A DNA stretch of 64,000 nucleotides. Origin: Hemicordylus capensis (Eukaryota > Chordata > Lepidosauria > Squamata > Cordylidae). A model generated the notes under the pieces. That model was not told the DNA's origin and did not search any database. It saw only the letters and a list, made by a program, of their open reading frames with translations. Each line of letters begins with the position of its first letter. Within the stretch, counting starts at the first letter, position 1. The translations under genes and the position numbers were made by a program. Below are positions 34,110 through 45,279 of the stretch, piece by piece. The stretch spans positions 18,775,820 through 18,839,819 of the forward strand of contig NC_069670.1 of assembly GCF_027244095.1 (NCBI RefSeq), given 5' to 3'.

Positions 34110-37100
34110 ATGTGTGTGGGTTTGTCTGGAGATGGGGAGCCAGGGAATGCCTTCGTTGAAGGTGGGGCTGCTATTCCTGTGGTGGTGGGGAATAGAAGAA
34201 GTAACGCTGGCAGGTCCGCAGGCTGTTCCGGGGGAAGGGTGGTCAGAAATCTAATAGCTGTCCCCCTTTCCGGCTCTCCTGCCAGCTCTTTGATCTCGGG
34301 GAGCACTGCCAACATCCCACATAACCTTACCTTGCTTCTCTGCAATGCCAAGTCGGTCCAAAATAAATCAGAACTCATCCATGATTTGATCATGGATGAA
34401 GGGGCCGACCTGATGTGTATTACTGAGACTTGGCTGGGGGAGGCTAGTGGTCCAGTTTGGTCCCAGCTTCTCCCGCCAGGATATTCTGTAGAGGAGCAGG
34501 TGAGGGGACGTGGGCGGGGAGGTGGAGTGGCTGTGGTCTATAAGGATAACATCTCCCTTACCAGGGTCCCTGTTAGGGTATCGGACCATATCGAATGTGT
34601 GTACTTGAGTTTGGGGACCAGGGATAGATTGGGACTTCTGTTGGTGTACCGATTGCCCCGCTGCCCAACGGAATCCCTTACTGAGCTCACGGACTTGGTT
34701 GCGGAACTTGCGTTGGAGTCTCCCAGACTTTTGGTGCTGGGGGACTTCAATGTTCATTTTGGGACCAGTTTGTCCGGGGCAGCTCAGGAGTTCATAGCGG
34801 CCATGACGACTATGGGCCTATCCCAAGCGGTCTCTGGATCGACGCATATTGCAGGTCACACGCTTGATTTGGTCTTTTATTCTGATCAGGGTGGTGCTCC
34901 GTGGGTGGGGACTCCTTCGATCTCCCCGTTGTCATGGATGGACCACCATCTGGTTAAGGTTGGACTTACAACCACTTCCCACCTCCGCAGGGGCGAGGGG
35001 CCTATTAGAATGGTCCGCCCGAAGAGGTTACTGGATCCGGTAGGATTCCAAGGATCCTTGGAGGGATTTAATGTTGGCTCTGCAGGTGATCCTGTTGATG
35101 CCCTGGTTGAAAACTGGAACAACTTGCTTACCAGGGCAGTAGACACGATTGCTCCTAAGCGTCCCCTCCGACCTGCTTCAAAATTGGCCCCTTGGTATAC
35201 GGAAGATCTACGGGGGCTGAAGCGGCAAGGTAGGCGACTGGAGCGCAAGTGGAGAAAAACTCGACTCGAATCCGACAGATTACGACATAGAGCACATTTA
35301 AAGATCTATGCTCAGGCGATACGTGCGGCAAAGAAGCGGTTCTTTTCTGCCCGTATTGCCTCTGCGGGTTCACGTCCAGTGGAGTTGTTCAGGGTTGTCA
35401 GGGGACTAGTATCTGCTCCTTCTCCCTTGAACCAGAATTTGGAAGCATCAGTTACCCGCTGTGGTGTGTTTAATGAATTTTTCGCAGACAAAATCTCTCG
35501 GATTCGGGCCGACCTAGATGGAGACTCCACAATTAATCTGATGTCTGAACTGGAGGTGTCCGACAACCCCTCTTATACGATTCGGCTGGATCAATTTCAG
35601 TTTGTGACTCCTGAGGATGTGGACAAGCTGCTTGGAGCGGTGAGGCCTACCACTTGTCCTCTTGACCCTTGTCCAACATGGCTTGTTCTATCTAGCAGGG
35701 AGGCTGTTGTAGGCGGCCTGGTAGAAATCATAAATGCTTCTCTGAGGGAGGGCAGGATGCCTCCTTGTCTCAAGGAGGCAATTATTAGACCTCTTCTAAA
35801 GAAGCCTGCATTAGATCCCTCAGAGTTGAGCAATTATAGGCCGGTTTCCAATCTCCCATGGTTGGGCAAGGTAATTGAGAGGGTGGTGGCCTCTCAGCTC
35901 CAGGCAGTCTTGGAGGAAACTGATTATCTAGACCCATTTCAAACTGGTTTTCGGGCGGGCTATGGGGTGGAGACTGCCTTGGTCGGCCTGATGGATGATC
36001 TCCAATTGGCAATGGACAGAGGAAGTGTGACTCTGTTGGTCCTCTTGGATCTCTCGGCGGCTTTCGATACTATCGACCATAGTATCCTTCTGGAACGTCT
36101 GAGGGGGTTGGGGGTGGGAGGCATTGTTTTTCAGTGGTTCCGCTCCTACCTCTCGGACAGATTCCAGATGGTGTCGATTGGAGATTGTTGCTCTTCAAAA
36201 TCTGAGCTTAGGTATGGTGTTCCTCAAGGCTCCATACTCTCTCCAATGCTTTTTAACATCTACATGAAACCGCTGGGAGAGATCATCAGGGGATTTGGAG
36301 CTGGGTGTTACCAGTATGCTGATGACACCCAGATCTACTTCTCCATGTCAACTTCTTCAGGAGTTGGCATATCCTCCCTAAATGCCTGCCTGGAAGCAGT
36401 AATGGGCTGGATGAGGGAGAATAAACTGAAGCTGAATCCAGATAAGACGGAGGTACTTATTGTGCGGGGTCAGAACTCTAGAGACGATTTTGATCTGCCT
36501 GTTCTAGACGGGGTCACACTTCCCCAAAAGGAACAGGTTCGCAGTCTGGGAGTACTTCTGGATCAACGTCTCTCCTTGGTTTCTCAGGCTGAGGCGGTGG
36601 CCAGGAGTGCCTTCTATCAGCTTCGGCTGATACGCCAGCTGCGCCCGTTTCTCGAGATCAGTGACCTCAAAACAGTGGTACATTTGTTGGTAACCTCCAG
36701 ACTGGACTTCTGTAATGCGCTCTACGTGGGGCTTCCTTTGTACGTAGTCCGGAAACTTCAGTTGGTCCAGAATGCGGCAGCCAGGTTGGTCTCTGGGTCA
36801 TCTCGGAGAGACCACATTACTCCTTTGTTGATGGAGTTACACTGGCTGCCAGTAGGTTTCCGGGCAAAATACAAAGTGCTAGTTATTACTTATAAAGCCC
36901 TAAACGGCTTAGGCCCCGGGTATCTAAGAGAGCGTCTTCTTCGCTATGAGCCCCACCGGCCACTGAGGTCACTTGAGGAGGTCCGTCTCCAGTTGCCACC
37001 AACTCGTTCGGTGGCTACACAGAGACGGGCCTTTTCAGCTGCTGCCCCGAGATTGTGGAATGCACTCCCTGCTGAGATACGATCCTCCCCATCTCTTGCA

Positions 37101-37157
37101 ATTTTCAGAAAACACCTGAAAACACATCTCTTCAGCCAGGCTTTCTCAGCTTTTTAA
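34110..37157 (+). CDS. L2 LINE endonuclease-reverse transcriptase (1015 aa, open)
   Basis: Polyprotein that nicks target DNA and reverse-transcribes the LINE RNA. An N-terminal APE-type endonuclease (about residues 75-285) shows LCNAKS, ITETWLG, LGDFNVHF (Asp near 212), GHTLDLVF and a DHH near 277. Reverse transcriptase (about 555-800) shows NYRPVSNLPW, DLSAAFDTIDH (from residue 647), GVPQGSILSP (about 703) and the catalytic YADD at 736-739, then NKLKLNPDKTEV. The C-terminal part (LDFCNALYVGLP, LHWLPV, PRLWNALP) is typical of L2. No stop or frameshift is seen over 1015 codons. Whether it is active cannot be told from sequence alone. Confidence 0.88.
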   Translation: MCVGLSGDGEPGNAFVEGGAAIPVVVGNRRSNAGRSAGCSGGRVVRNLIAVPLSGSPASSLISGSTANIPHNLTLLLCNAKSVQNKSELIHDLIMDEGADLMCITETWLGEASGPVWSQLLPPGYSVEEQVRGRGRGGGVAVVYKDNISLTRVPVRVSDHIECVYLSLGTRDRLGLLLVYRLPRCPTESLTELTDLVAELALESPRLLVLGDFNVHFGTSLSGAAQEFIAAMTTMGLSQAVSGSTHIAGHTLDLVFYSDQGGAPWVGTPSISPLSWMDHHLVKVGLTTTSHLRRGEGPIRMVRPKRLLDPVGFQGSLEGFNVGSAGDPVDALVENWNNLLTRAVDTIAPKRPLRPASKLAPWYTEDLRGLKRQGRRLERKWRKTRLESDRLRHRAHLKIYAQAIRAAKKRFFSARIASAGSRPVELFRVVRGLVSAPSPLNQNLEASVTRCGVFNEFFADKISRIRADLDGDSTINLMSELEVSDNPSYTIRLDQFQFVTPEDVDKLLGAVRPTTCPLDPCPTWLVLSSREAVVGGLVEIINASLREGRMPPCLKEAIIRPLLKKPALDPSELSNYRPVSNLPWLGKVIERVVASQLQAVLEETDYLDPFQTGFRAGYGVETALVGLMDDLQLAMDRGSVTLLVLLDLSAAFDTIDHSILLERLRGLGVGGIVFQWFRSYLSDRFQMVSIGDCCSSKSELRYGVPQGSILSPMLFNIYMKPLGEIIRGFGAGCYQYADDTQIYFSMSTSSGVGISSLNACLEAVMGWMRENKLKLNPDKTEVLIVRGQNSRDDFDLPVLDGVTLPQKEQVRSLGVLLDQRLSLVSQAEAVARSAFYQLRLIRQLRPFLEISDLKTVVHLLVTSRLDFCNALYVGLPLYVVRKLQLVQNAAARLVSGSSRRDHITPLLMELHWLPVGFRAKYKVLVITYKALNGLGPGYLRERLLRYEPHRPLRSLEEVRLQLPPTRSVATQRRAFSAAAPRLWNALPAEIRSSPSLAIFRKHLKTHLFSQAFSAF

Positions 37158-37374
37158 AAATTTGTTTTTAAATTGTTTGATTGTTTAATTGTAGTTTTAT
37201 GATGTTTTTAATTGTTAATTATTGTTATGTTTTATAATTTTTATTTTAATTATTAACTGATTTTAAGGTGTTTTAATGTAAACCGCCCTGAGCCTTTTGG
37301 AAGGGCGGTATAAAAGTTTTAATAATAATAATAATAATATGTGGACTTGCAGCCTTCATTCCAGAGGGCATACG

Positions 37375-37640
37375 AGGTAAACGCCATGTGTGTAAAACCT
37401 CCAGGAGAGTTCCCCCCCAGACAGTCATTTGAATGTGGAAGGGCAGGTGTGCATTCACATATCATCAGATCGAAGTTGAAGTCCCTACAAGCTGGAATGC
37501 TCCACCCACGATTCGGGGTTTTCATTGCACATTGGCGCTCTGCCCAATCTGTGTCCAGAGTTTTGGAAAAATCACCTTTTGTGCCAGGTTTTGGGGGCAA
37601 ATTCGAACTTGCAGAAAAGCCTGCTGTCTCAGAAGGCTCC
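37375..37640 (+). mobile_element. Family M fragment between the L2 and gene B
   Basis: GTGTGTAAAACCTCCAGGAG, TTCGGGGTTTTCATTGCAC and AAATTCGAACTTGCAG match the 46045-46440 element. Confidence 0.5.
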
Positions 37641-37731
37641 AGCAATCCACTTCACAAAGAGAGGCAGAGCAGCCAGCCGGCAGGGTCTCGAGTTCCTCTT
37701 CCTCTTTTACAGCCCAGACTGCCAACAAGAG

Positions 37732-37810
37732 ATGGCTGTGATGAACTCCGCCAGGAGCCGCCACCTCCTGATCCCTCTTGTATTCGGAGCCTTCGCCGCC
37801 TCTGTCTTTG
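37732..37810 (+). CDS. Gene B exon 1: signal peptide
   Basis: ATG at 37732, with a second in-frame ATG at 37741. The reading is MAVMNSARSRHLL followed by the hydrophobic core IPLVFGAFAASVFG, ending in phase 1 before donor GTAAGT. TTCCTCTTCCTCTTTT about 35-50 bases upstream is an inverted Ets/PU.1-like tract. Confidence 0.72.
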
Positions 37811-40800
37811 GTAAGTCAGTGTTGCCTGCATTAAGCACGTTGGGCTGCTGGTCGCCAAGAGGAAAACAGAAATGCGTCTTTTGAGATGGAGAGAGGTGGA
37901 GGCATAGCCCCCACATTGGGTGCTGTCATTTTGCTGCTAATGGAGGACTCTGCACAGGTAAGATGTAACGGAAGCAGAAGTGAATGAAATAAATCATAGA
38001 GAATGACTAGTGAATGCAAGAGAAGACATAAATGATTGGGATGGGATGCTGGATGGCTCTCTATATGTGGTCTGTGCGCTCTCACTAGTGAATTATTCTG
38101 CTTCTTAGCCAAAAGCAGTCTGGAGCTGGAATTGCACGCGGAATGTTCTCAGGCTCTCTCTCTCCGACTGAGGAAGGAAGAAGGGAGAGAAAATGTCTGG
38201 CTCGAAGTTATAAAAATGATGCATTCACAGTGGCTGGGAAGTTGCCTCGGGAGAATTTTGTGTCCGTAATTTTGCGTCCGTTAACATCGGATTATGTTTG
38301 CCTCCAGAAGCCTGCCTGTCTCTGTTGACAGAGTTCTTTGTTGCACTTTCTCTGTTCTCTGTTCCAGCTCTGTTCAAGTCAACAGAGATGTGATCTCGGT
38401 TGCATTTTTTAAAAAGTCTTTTGGTCTTTATATCTGCATAACTACTCTCCATGGCCATGGGCAGGGGGTCTTCAGCCTTTTGCACAGGGGTGGCACTCCA
38501 TCCACATACCCTCTGGCAAATCTCCTCTGCATTTTTATATTTTTCAAAAGCAGTTTGTGAGATTGCAGAGAGGCAGAGATTATGCAGTGTTTCAGACCAC
38601 TGCCAAGAGCTCCAGATGTGAAATTTTATTTATACTGCCCCAATGGATGTAGCAAAGCTGATGTATGGTAACCGACCTCCCCCTGCCTTTTATAGCTGGA
38701 CATTTACTTATTTAGAGGCAGATGTAAATAAACCTTTCTCAAATGTGGGTAACAGCATTTTGAATTAAATAGCTAGATCCATGTTCCTTTTAAGAAAGCA
38801 TACCATAGCATTTTTGAAGATCAAAGAGGGCATAAGGAAAGACAGAATTTGGATGTTAACTTTAAAAAAAAACTTGGTTTTTAGGACAGTTTGCTCTTAT
38901 AAAGGAGTGTGAAGGAACAAGGCACAAACCTCTTCATTTTTGCAAATACTGAGTATAAAATGCTTGCAAAGTCTCTGAAGTAGAAAAAAAAGTCAGGGTC
39001 CAAGGTTCAAGAATCTCTCTGAAGACACAGTTGGAGGATCAGAGTTGAAGAAGTAAATGTTGGAGAGCTGAAGGAACTGAGTCCAGTCAAAGCGGAATAA
39101 TTGCTAACACAGGCTGAGAGAATCAGTGCTGTGGCTGCAGCAAGAGCTGAAATCACAAAACAAGAAGGCTGGATTGAACCCCAGGCCTGTACTGTGACCA
39201 GGATAGGAGACTTGCAAAACAAGCCAGTTGCTGAAAAAATGGTGTTAGGGGCTCTGTGTTAGGGACCAGTTGAGTTAGGTTAGTGGATGCATTTTTGGCC
39301 ACATTTTGTTTATGCTCTTTTGGTTAGTGCTTTTTAAAAATACTGAACTTGCGAAGCAACTTTTGATTTAAAACTGAACGAATTGCAAAGTAAAAATTAC
39401 TTGTTGATCTTTCAAAGAAAAAATGTAGCTTCTGTTTACTCCACCCACGCCTATCGGCCTTATCACTCTGCCAAGGTTTGTTTCTGATAACAGAGGTTTG
39501 AAAAGCCGTTATAGCAGGCTCAGCTAAGAGCACAAAAGTCTCCTGTGTGGCAGCGATTAAACTGGTAATTGCCAGGGAGATCTGTGTGTGTTGTGGTAGC
39601 ACAGCGAGGTGGACTCTCCGTACGTGGTAGGCAAAGCGGTGGGATAGACGGCTATTTCTCCTCAAGGAGAAAGCGGGGATCAATCCTGCCAGAAGAACCT
39701 TATAATTTCTCCTCTCTTTCATTATAATTTCTATCATATCCTAACCCACTTTTCTCTCTGCGTTATGATAATGCTTTCCCCCCTTTCTCCGCATCATTAA
39801 GCATCTCTCTGAATCCCTCTGTCTTTCTATACTGCTGCTCTTTAATGTTGTGAGACACTGATTTTCTGAAATCAGCTGGACATTTAATGCAAACGGTGGC
39901 TGCCCACAGCACTTTGTATGGTTTTTTAAAATCCCTTTAAGCATCCTGCAGTACTTTCTGTTTCAATGTTACATGGTTCCTGTTCTAACGCCCCCCCACC
40001 CCATGACACCATCATGACTAAATCAGGTGCTTTCTTTATTTCTTTCCTTCTCGCATTCAAAGCAATCACAGCGCTTGCTGATCTTGCTTCCTGGCTATGG
40101 TGTGTTATCAGGCCTTGACTATTTGTTAGTAAAGGGAAAAACTTCAATGGTCAAGCTATCTTTACAAGAAAGAAAGAAAAATTCCCAGCCCTATTTGCCC
40201 CTCTGGGGACCAAGATAGCCCTTGGGGAGTAAGGATTTCCCCATACATTTTCCTCCTCTCCAGGAAGAGAACTGTCAGACTAGACAAAATATGTCCTCCC
40301 TCTTTCTCTGTGCACATCATAGCACTCTTTAGCACCACCACGGGCCCCTCTGCACGCCCATCCTGCACCCCCTTTATTCTTTTCTCCACCCCACAGATCT
40401 TAGCCCCCCCCCCATCTCACAGCTACCCCCTCTTCTTTTCTAGGTCTGTCTGCATCTCTCTCTTCTCATCTTATAGATCTCTCTGTGATCCAGGTGACGC
40501 CCTTTCGCTCTGCATCCCTTAGCACCCTCTTTGCCAACATGTTTTAGTCCCTCTATTCTCACTGCTCTCCGTTCCATTTTCTTTTCCTTTGTCCTCTTTT
40601 CCTGTGGCCTCTCTTGATGGAGTTCCCTGACTGCACATCCACAATGTCTTTTCCTTCTCATTGAGGACCAAACTGCATGCTACATGGAAGATCTAACTGC
40701 ATCTCCTGAGCTTTGGGGTTTTATTTAATAACAGCTGTACTCCCCACCTCGCCCACTGTGGCTAACAGGAGCTTAGAATGCAGCAGGAATTGCCCCATGG

Positions 40801-43800
40801 GGAAATAGTAACCTGGAATGTGGTCGTTTGGATCAGGAAAACTGTACAGGTAGGAAGGATTGAACACCCACTCCCTCGTGATGCGACTTGCTTGAATAAA
40901 ATTCAGTTCAAATAAAAATGAAGATTTTGACCTTTCCAGATTGTTTAAGCCACCTGTTTGCAGATTTGCCAAGCCTAGCCAGATGCTTCCTGTTGTTAAA
41001 GTTAATGAGTGGGAAATTGAAGTAAAGCTCAGAGACAGGTGGCGGAGTTGAAATACAATGGAGTGAGTCCTATTCAAAATTTATTTGTTTGATTATTTAT
41101 CATATTTCTGTACCGTTTGATATGTACATCTCTAGGTGGTGTACAAAATTTAAAATATTGAAGTCACAGATTAAAATACATGACAATAAAAACAACATAA
41201 TAAAATAGTTATTAAAACAAGTTCTTAAAATTATTAAAGTTATGAACCTGGAGCGGGAAAAGCAGTCATCGTATCTACAAGCTTCCAGGGAGAAGCCATG
41301 CATTCAGAGCCATGCATCCTTAATTTCCTGGCATTTTCAGACTTGTCATGGATGGAAAGTAAGCATATATCTTTTTTCTCCTTCTGTTTATGTCACCCCT
41401 CCCTTATTTTTTAAAAATATAACAGGCACTGGGGGTAGTTCAGCGGAGAAGCTTGCCCACCAGGAAGTGGCTGGGATCCTAGGAGGATCAGTCTTACTTC
41501 ATGTAGGTATATCTTCAGCCAAAACAGTGGCTGAAATAGAATGGGCATTTGAAACCAAGAAGAACCGTACGTTCCGAATTGCTATGTTCAGAGATGGAAA
41601 CCTGAAGCAGACTAAGCTCAGTGACCAGTTTGGGAAGCGACTGGAAATGGCCAATGAGACCACGCTGAGGATCTTGGACCTGGCAATGGAGGACCATGGC
41701 GTGTATACAGCCCGCGTGAGACTGGATACCGCAGAGGTCGAAGACCACACTTTCAGCCTCGAGATCTATGGTAAACAATTGTTGTATGATTTGCTCAAAC
41801 GGAACATGGAATCAAACTGCCACGACTTTTCCTGCTACTGACAGCCCAGGGACACAACGTTCATTGTTTTCCCCCTTTGTTTTTGATAGAACTAGTGCAA
41901 GATGTACGGATATCCCACCATCTAATCTCCCGTGATGCAGACAGATGCAACGTGACCCTGCAGTGTCAGGCATTTGGAAAGGGGAGGTTTAATGTCTCCT
42001 GGAGGAGAGGGAATCCACTCAGGGGCCTCGAAGATGTGTCAGACCGGTCTCAGCTCTCTGAGAATGGTAGCAATCTCTACTTGTTCTGGCATCCCAGCCC
42101 TTCAGACTCCAACTTCACCTGCCTAGTCAGCAACCCTGTTGATCAGAAGAAGGTCTCCTTCAACTTGCTCAGCATCTGCCCAAATGGAGGTGACACCCTT
42201 CCTTGTGCTTTTCCCCAAACCACAATAGCACAAAAGCGAAAGTGTTTTTAGGCATGATAGCAAGCTAATAATGCCTGACCACAGGTCAGAGCTCTGAAGG
42301 AGTCCCAAATTCTTCTCCCTCTCACATAACACTAGAACCAGGGCTCATCCCATGAAACTGATTGCTAGGAAATTTAGGGCCAGCAAATGGAGGTACTTTT
42401 TCACACAACGTATAATCAACTTGTGGAATTCTCTGCCACAAGATGTGGTGACAGCCAACAACCTGGATGGCTTGAAGAGGGGTTTGGATAACTTCATGGA
42501 GGAGAGGTCTATCAATGGCTACTGGTCGGAGGGCTATAGGCCACCTCCAGCCTCAAAGGCAGGATGCCTCTGAGTACCAGTTGCAGGGGAGTAACAGCAG
42601 GAGAGAGGACATGCCCTCAACTCCTGCCTGTAGGCTCCCAGCAGCATCTGGTGGGCCACTGTGTGAAACAGGATGCTGGACTAGATGGGCGTTCTTGGGC
42701 CTGATCCAGCAGGGCTGTTCTTATGTTCTTGCTGAAGCCAAGAGTTTCTAGTCCAAAGGACAATCCAGATATGCATGGCAGGAAACTCCTAAATTACCCA
42801 GAGGCAGTACAGTATTTTCAAATAAAATGGGTTCCTTTTAAATTAAAGCTCTCATCTGCACCCTACATAAGAAGATAAGAATAGCCCTGCAGGATCAGGC
42901 CCAAGGCTTTTCTAGTCCGTCATCCTGTGGCCCATCAGATGCCTCTGAGAAGCCCCAATCAGGAGATGAAGGCATGCACCTTTTCCTGCTGGGCATAATG
43001 TGGTTTTGGGATTATTAATCTGATTAGTGGATGTTAAAAAAAACTGTTGAGAACAATGACAGTGGAAATCTGTTAGAAGGGTCTCGCCTTCTAGATTAAA
43101 TTAAAAAGTCTCTTTAGATTAAAAAGTCTCTTATATCAGGCATTTCAACGAAATAGTCTTTAGGTAATATAGCTATTTAGGCTGAACAGTTTCCTACAGC
43201 AGTGGTTTTTGCTTTGAACTCAAGAATGTGAATTGTATTTCAAGGTATCAAAAATATAGAAGTACATACATATGCAAAATTGTTTTACAGAGTCTGAGGT
43301 ATCACTGTTGTTGGGAAAGGAACATAGAAAGGAAAAAGTCCATGGAAATTATTTGTGCCAAGCCTGACAGATTTCCCAATCTCATTATCCCTCCTGGAGA
43401 ATTTCATACTTGGACACCTTTCTGTTTTCACTGTTGTAAATGGCTTTGGCACCAGAAGGAGTGATAGGAATAAAATAGTAAGCAATCTTTTTGCCACTGG
43501 ATACAACTTGCAAGCTGATAATCGACTAGCCCATAAGTCACGTGGCTGGGGCACTTCTGAGGCTGTTCACAGGGCCGATAATGGAGCAGGACAAATGTCG
43601 TACCCAGCTTTGGAAGCTGTGTGCATTCCTGAGGTTTGGTCATCTGTTAGCAAACCCTAGGTAGGAAGAGGAGGGGATTGGTTGTCTGTGAGAGAGGATC
43701 TGGGTAGGACATCCTTGTCATGGGATGTGCTTATGGCCACCAGGTTGGGCGGCTTTAAAAGGGGCTTGGACAAATTCATGGAGGACAGGTCTATCAATGG

Positions 43801-44308
43801 CTACTAGTCTGAGGGCTATAGGCCACCTCCAGCCTCAGAGGCAAGATGCCTCTCAATACCAGTGGCAGGGAAGCAACAGCAGGAGAGAGAGCATGCCCTC
43901 AGCTCTTGCCTGTGGGCTTCTCAGAAGCATCTGGTGGGCCACTGTGAGGAACAGGATGCTGGACTAGATGGGCCTTCTTGGGCTAAGGCCAGCAGGGCTG
44001 TACTTATGTTCTTATCCTACCGAACATGTTTATCCAGCATTTTAACAAGGTAGAAGGAAAAGTCGTCCCACCCAGCTCCTGTCTCACAGATGATTACTCC
44101 CCCTACCTAGGTTTTTCAGCCTTTGCGAATAAAGTGCTCATATATGAAAATCGCCTCAGGGCTGTACTTGGTTGAATAAACCTTCTTGCGCTTCTTTGTT
44201 GCAAGAGGTCACAACAAAGGTTTCTTGCTTGTTGCAGGTGAACGTCATTCGAGTAGCCAATGTCTGATTGCTGGCAGCATTGTGCTGTTGCTCACAAGCA
44301 GAGGATAG
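37732..44308 (+). CDS. SLAM/CD2-family receptor, gene B, possibly GPI-anchored
   Basis: Exons 37732-37810, 41426-41770 and 41890-42189 code for a signal peptide, a cysteine-free Ig-V and an Ig-C2 domain; all junctions are phase 1 with consensus splice sites. I found no transmembrane exon before gene C. A candidate terminal exon, 44238-44308, has a good acceptor (pyrimidine-rich, TTGCAG), is in phase, and ends in TAG after a Ser-rich stretch and about 12 hydrophobic residues, which resembles a GPI-attachment signal. The sum is 795 bases (264 residues), close to GPI-anchored CD48 of mammals. The three Ig/leader exons are firm; the last exon is inference. If it is wrong, the gene is incomplete or encodes a soluble form. 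The gene B promoter does not resemble those of A and C. Confidence 0.7.
37811..41079. other. Gene B intron 1, mostly featureless
   Basis: About 3.3 kb without a recognised repeat or exon, unusually clean for this window. Pyrimidine-rich around 40230-40620. Confidence 0.4.
41080..41235 (-). mobile_element. L2-type 3' tail in gene B intron 1
   Basis: TATTTATCATATTTCTGTACC and CTAGGTGGTGTACAAAATTT. Confidence 0.5.
41426..41770 (+). CDS. Gene B exon 2: Ig-V domain without cysteines
   Basis: 115 codons, acceptor AATATAACAG, donor GTAAAC. Motifs: ILGGSVLLHV, EIEWAFE, RLEMANETTLRILD and DHGVYTARV. No cysteine. Closest in form to the V exons of genes A and C (start GTGG/GTGS, end EIYG/TVYG). Confidence 0.87.
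41890..42189 (+). CDS. Gene B exon 3: Ig-C2 domain
   Basis: 100 codons, the same length as in gene A. RCNVTLQC, FNVSWRRGNPLRG, LYLFWHPSPSD, FTCLVSN and SICPN give four cysteines. The intron before it is only 119 bases. Donor is GTGACA, weaker than in A and C. Confidence 0.87.
42310..42742 (+). mobile_element. CR1 3' end in gene B, after the C2 exon
   Basis: Starts near TCTCCCTCTCACATAACACT and runs through AATTCTCTGCCACAAGATG to GCAGGGCTGTTCTTATGTTC. Like 16550-16962. Confidence 0.75.
42867..42970 (-). mobile_element. CR1 3' end fragment
   Basis: Reverse complement of the CR1 terminus (AGCCCTGCAGGATCAGGCCC, ATCCTGTGGCCCATCAGATG). Confidence 0.6.
43700..44015 (+). mobile_element. CR1 3' end fragment
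   Basis: GGGATGTGCTTATGGCCACC through ACTAGATGGGCCTTCTTGGG to GGGCTGTACTTATGTTC. Confidence 0.7.
44238..44308 (+). CDS. Gene B candidate terminal exon: GPI-anchor signal
   Basis: After acceptor CTTGCTTGTTGCAG, the phase-1 frame reads GERHSSSQ, then CLIAGSIVLLLTSRG, then TAG. A small-residue cluster (SSS, possible omega site) followed by a short hydrophobic end is the layout of a GPI signal, as in CD48. The core of 12 residues is on the short side. The sequence around it is not an obvious repeat; a CR1 fragment begins just after it. Confidence 0.35.
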
Positions 44309-44325
44309 ACTGAAGGTGTAGAGGT

Positions 44326-44580
44326 CTAAGAAGAGTCCTGCTGGATCAGAACAAACGTCCCTCTCACCCAGCATCCTGGTTTCCACAGTGGCCAACCATC
44401 AGCAAGCAGGGCAGAAAAGCTCCGTTGGTCCCAAGATCTTGTATTGAGAGGTAGACTGCTGCTGCACATGGAAGCTTCATTCTTAGCAATCATGACTAAG
44501 AACCCAAGAAGAGCCTTGATGGACCAGGCTCAAGCCTATCTAGTCCAGCACCCTGTTTCACACAGTGGTCCACCAGCTGT
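44326..44580 (-). mobile_element. Two CR1 3' end fragments
   Basis: 44326-44410 and 44500-44580 both carry the reverse-complement CR1 end (GAGTCCTGCTGGATCAGAAC; CTAGTCCAGCACCCTGTTTC). Confidence 0.55.
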
Positions 44581-44582
44581 TT

Positions 44583-44785
44583 TGTTTTGTTTTGTTTTAC
44601 ATTTATATTCTGCTCTTCCTCCAAGGAGCCCAGACATACATAGTCAAGTTTCTCCTCACAACAACCCTGTGAAGTAGGTTAGGCTCTGGGCCAGAGTCAC
44701 CCAGCAAGTATCATAGCTGAGTGGGGATTTGAACCCAGGTCTCCCCAGTCCTAGTCCAGCACTCTAACCACTCCACCACAATGGA
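44583..44785 (-). mobile_element. tRNA-derived SINE with L2-type tail
   Basis: Minus strand: GTGGAGTGGTTAGAGTGCTG, GGGTTCAAATCCCCACTCAG, tail GCTCCTTGGAGGAAGAGCAG. Confidence 0.65.
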
Positions 44786-45279
44786 AAAAAAAGAACATTT
44801 TTAGATGGTGTTGGATGGAACAAAGTGGTGTGGCCACTTTGCTGTAGCCAGCAGCAGATTCTGAAGAAGAAAGATTGTTTACTCTGACTGGCAGTGGTCT
44901 CTAGCATCAGTCAACCAGTTGACTGACGTTCCGCCTGACAAGTGCACTTGCCAGATTACACGCTGCAACAGGGGTAAAATGCTTGAACTCAGCAGGATTG
45001 TATCGAAAACGATCCCTAGAATCTCAAACTCCTACAACAGGAAAATACAGCTATTTTTTTGCGACGCACATGCAACGTTGTAGCACTATGACGCAAAGAA
45101 AAAATCCGAAATAAGCCATTGGAAGTGCAAACGGCACCTTGCTGTCAGCTCAGGGACCGTGATGTCGGAACACAGGCAGTACGGAAGGAAGCACACTTTG
45201 CAGATCTGTAGTGACACTGTGGTAGGGTTTAATCTGGAAAGCACCTGGGTGGAAGCACAGATGCATATGAAACATACAC

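Larger units (their letters stand above)
33231..37339 (+). mobile_element. Near full-length L2-clade LINE with tandem 5' monomers
   Basis: Parts: three 236-bp direct repeats (starts 33231, 33467, 33703), a GC-rich leader, one open frame 34110-37157, and a 3' UTR with GTAAACCGCCCTGAGCC and GGGCGGTATAAAA ending in (TAA)n. The 3' end and protein are L2-like. No separate ORF1 is seen and no clear target duplication. All other L2 copies in the window are short decayed 3' ends, so this one is young. Confidence 0.85.

Noticed and set aside
42190-42251. Gene B ending by read-through of the C2 donor
   Set aside because: The read-through adds about 20 residues without a membrane or GPI signal and ignores a usable donor; kept only as an alternative.
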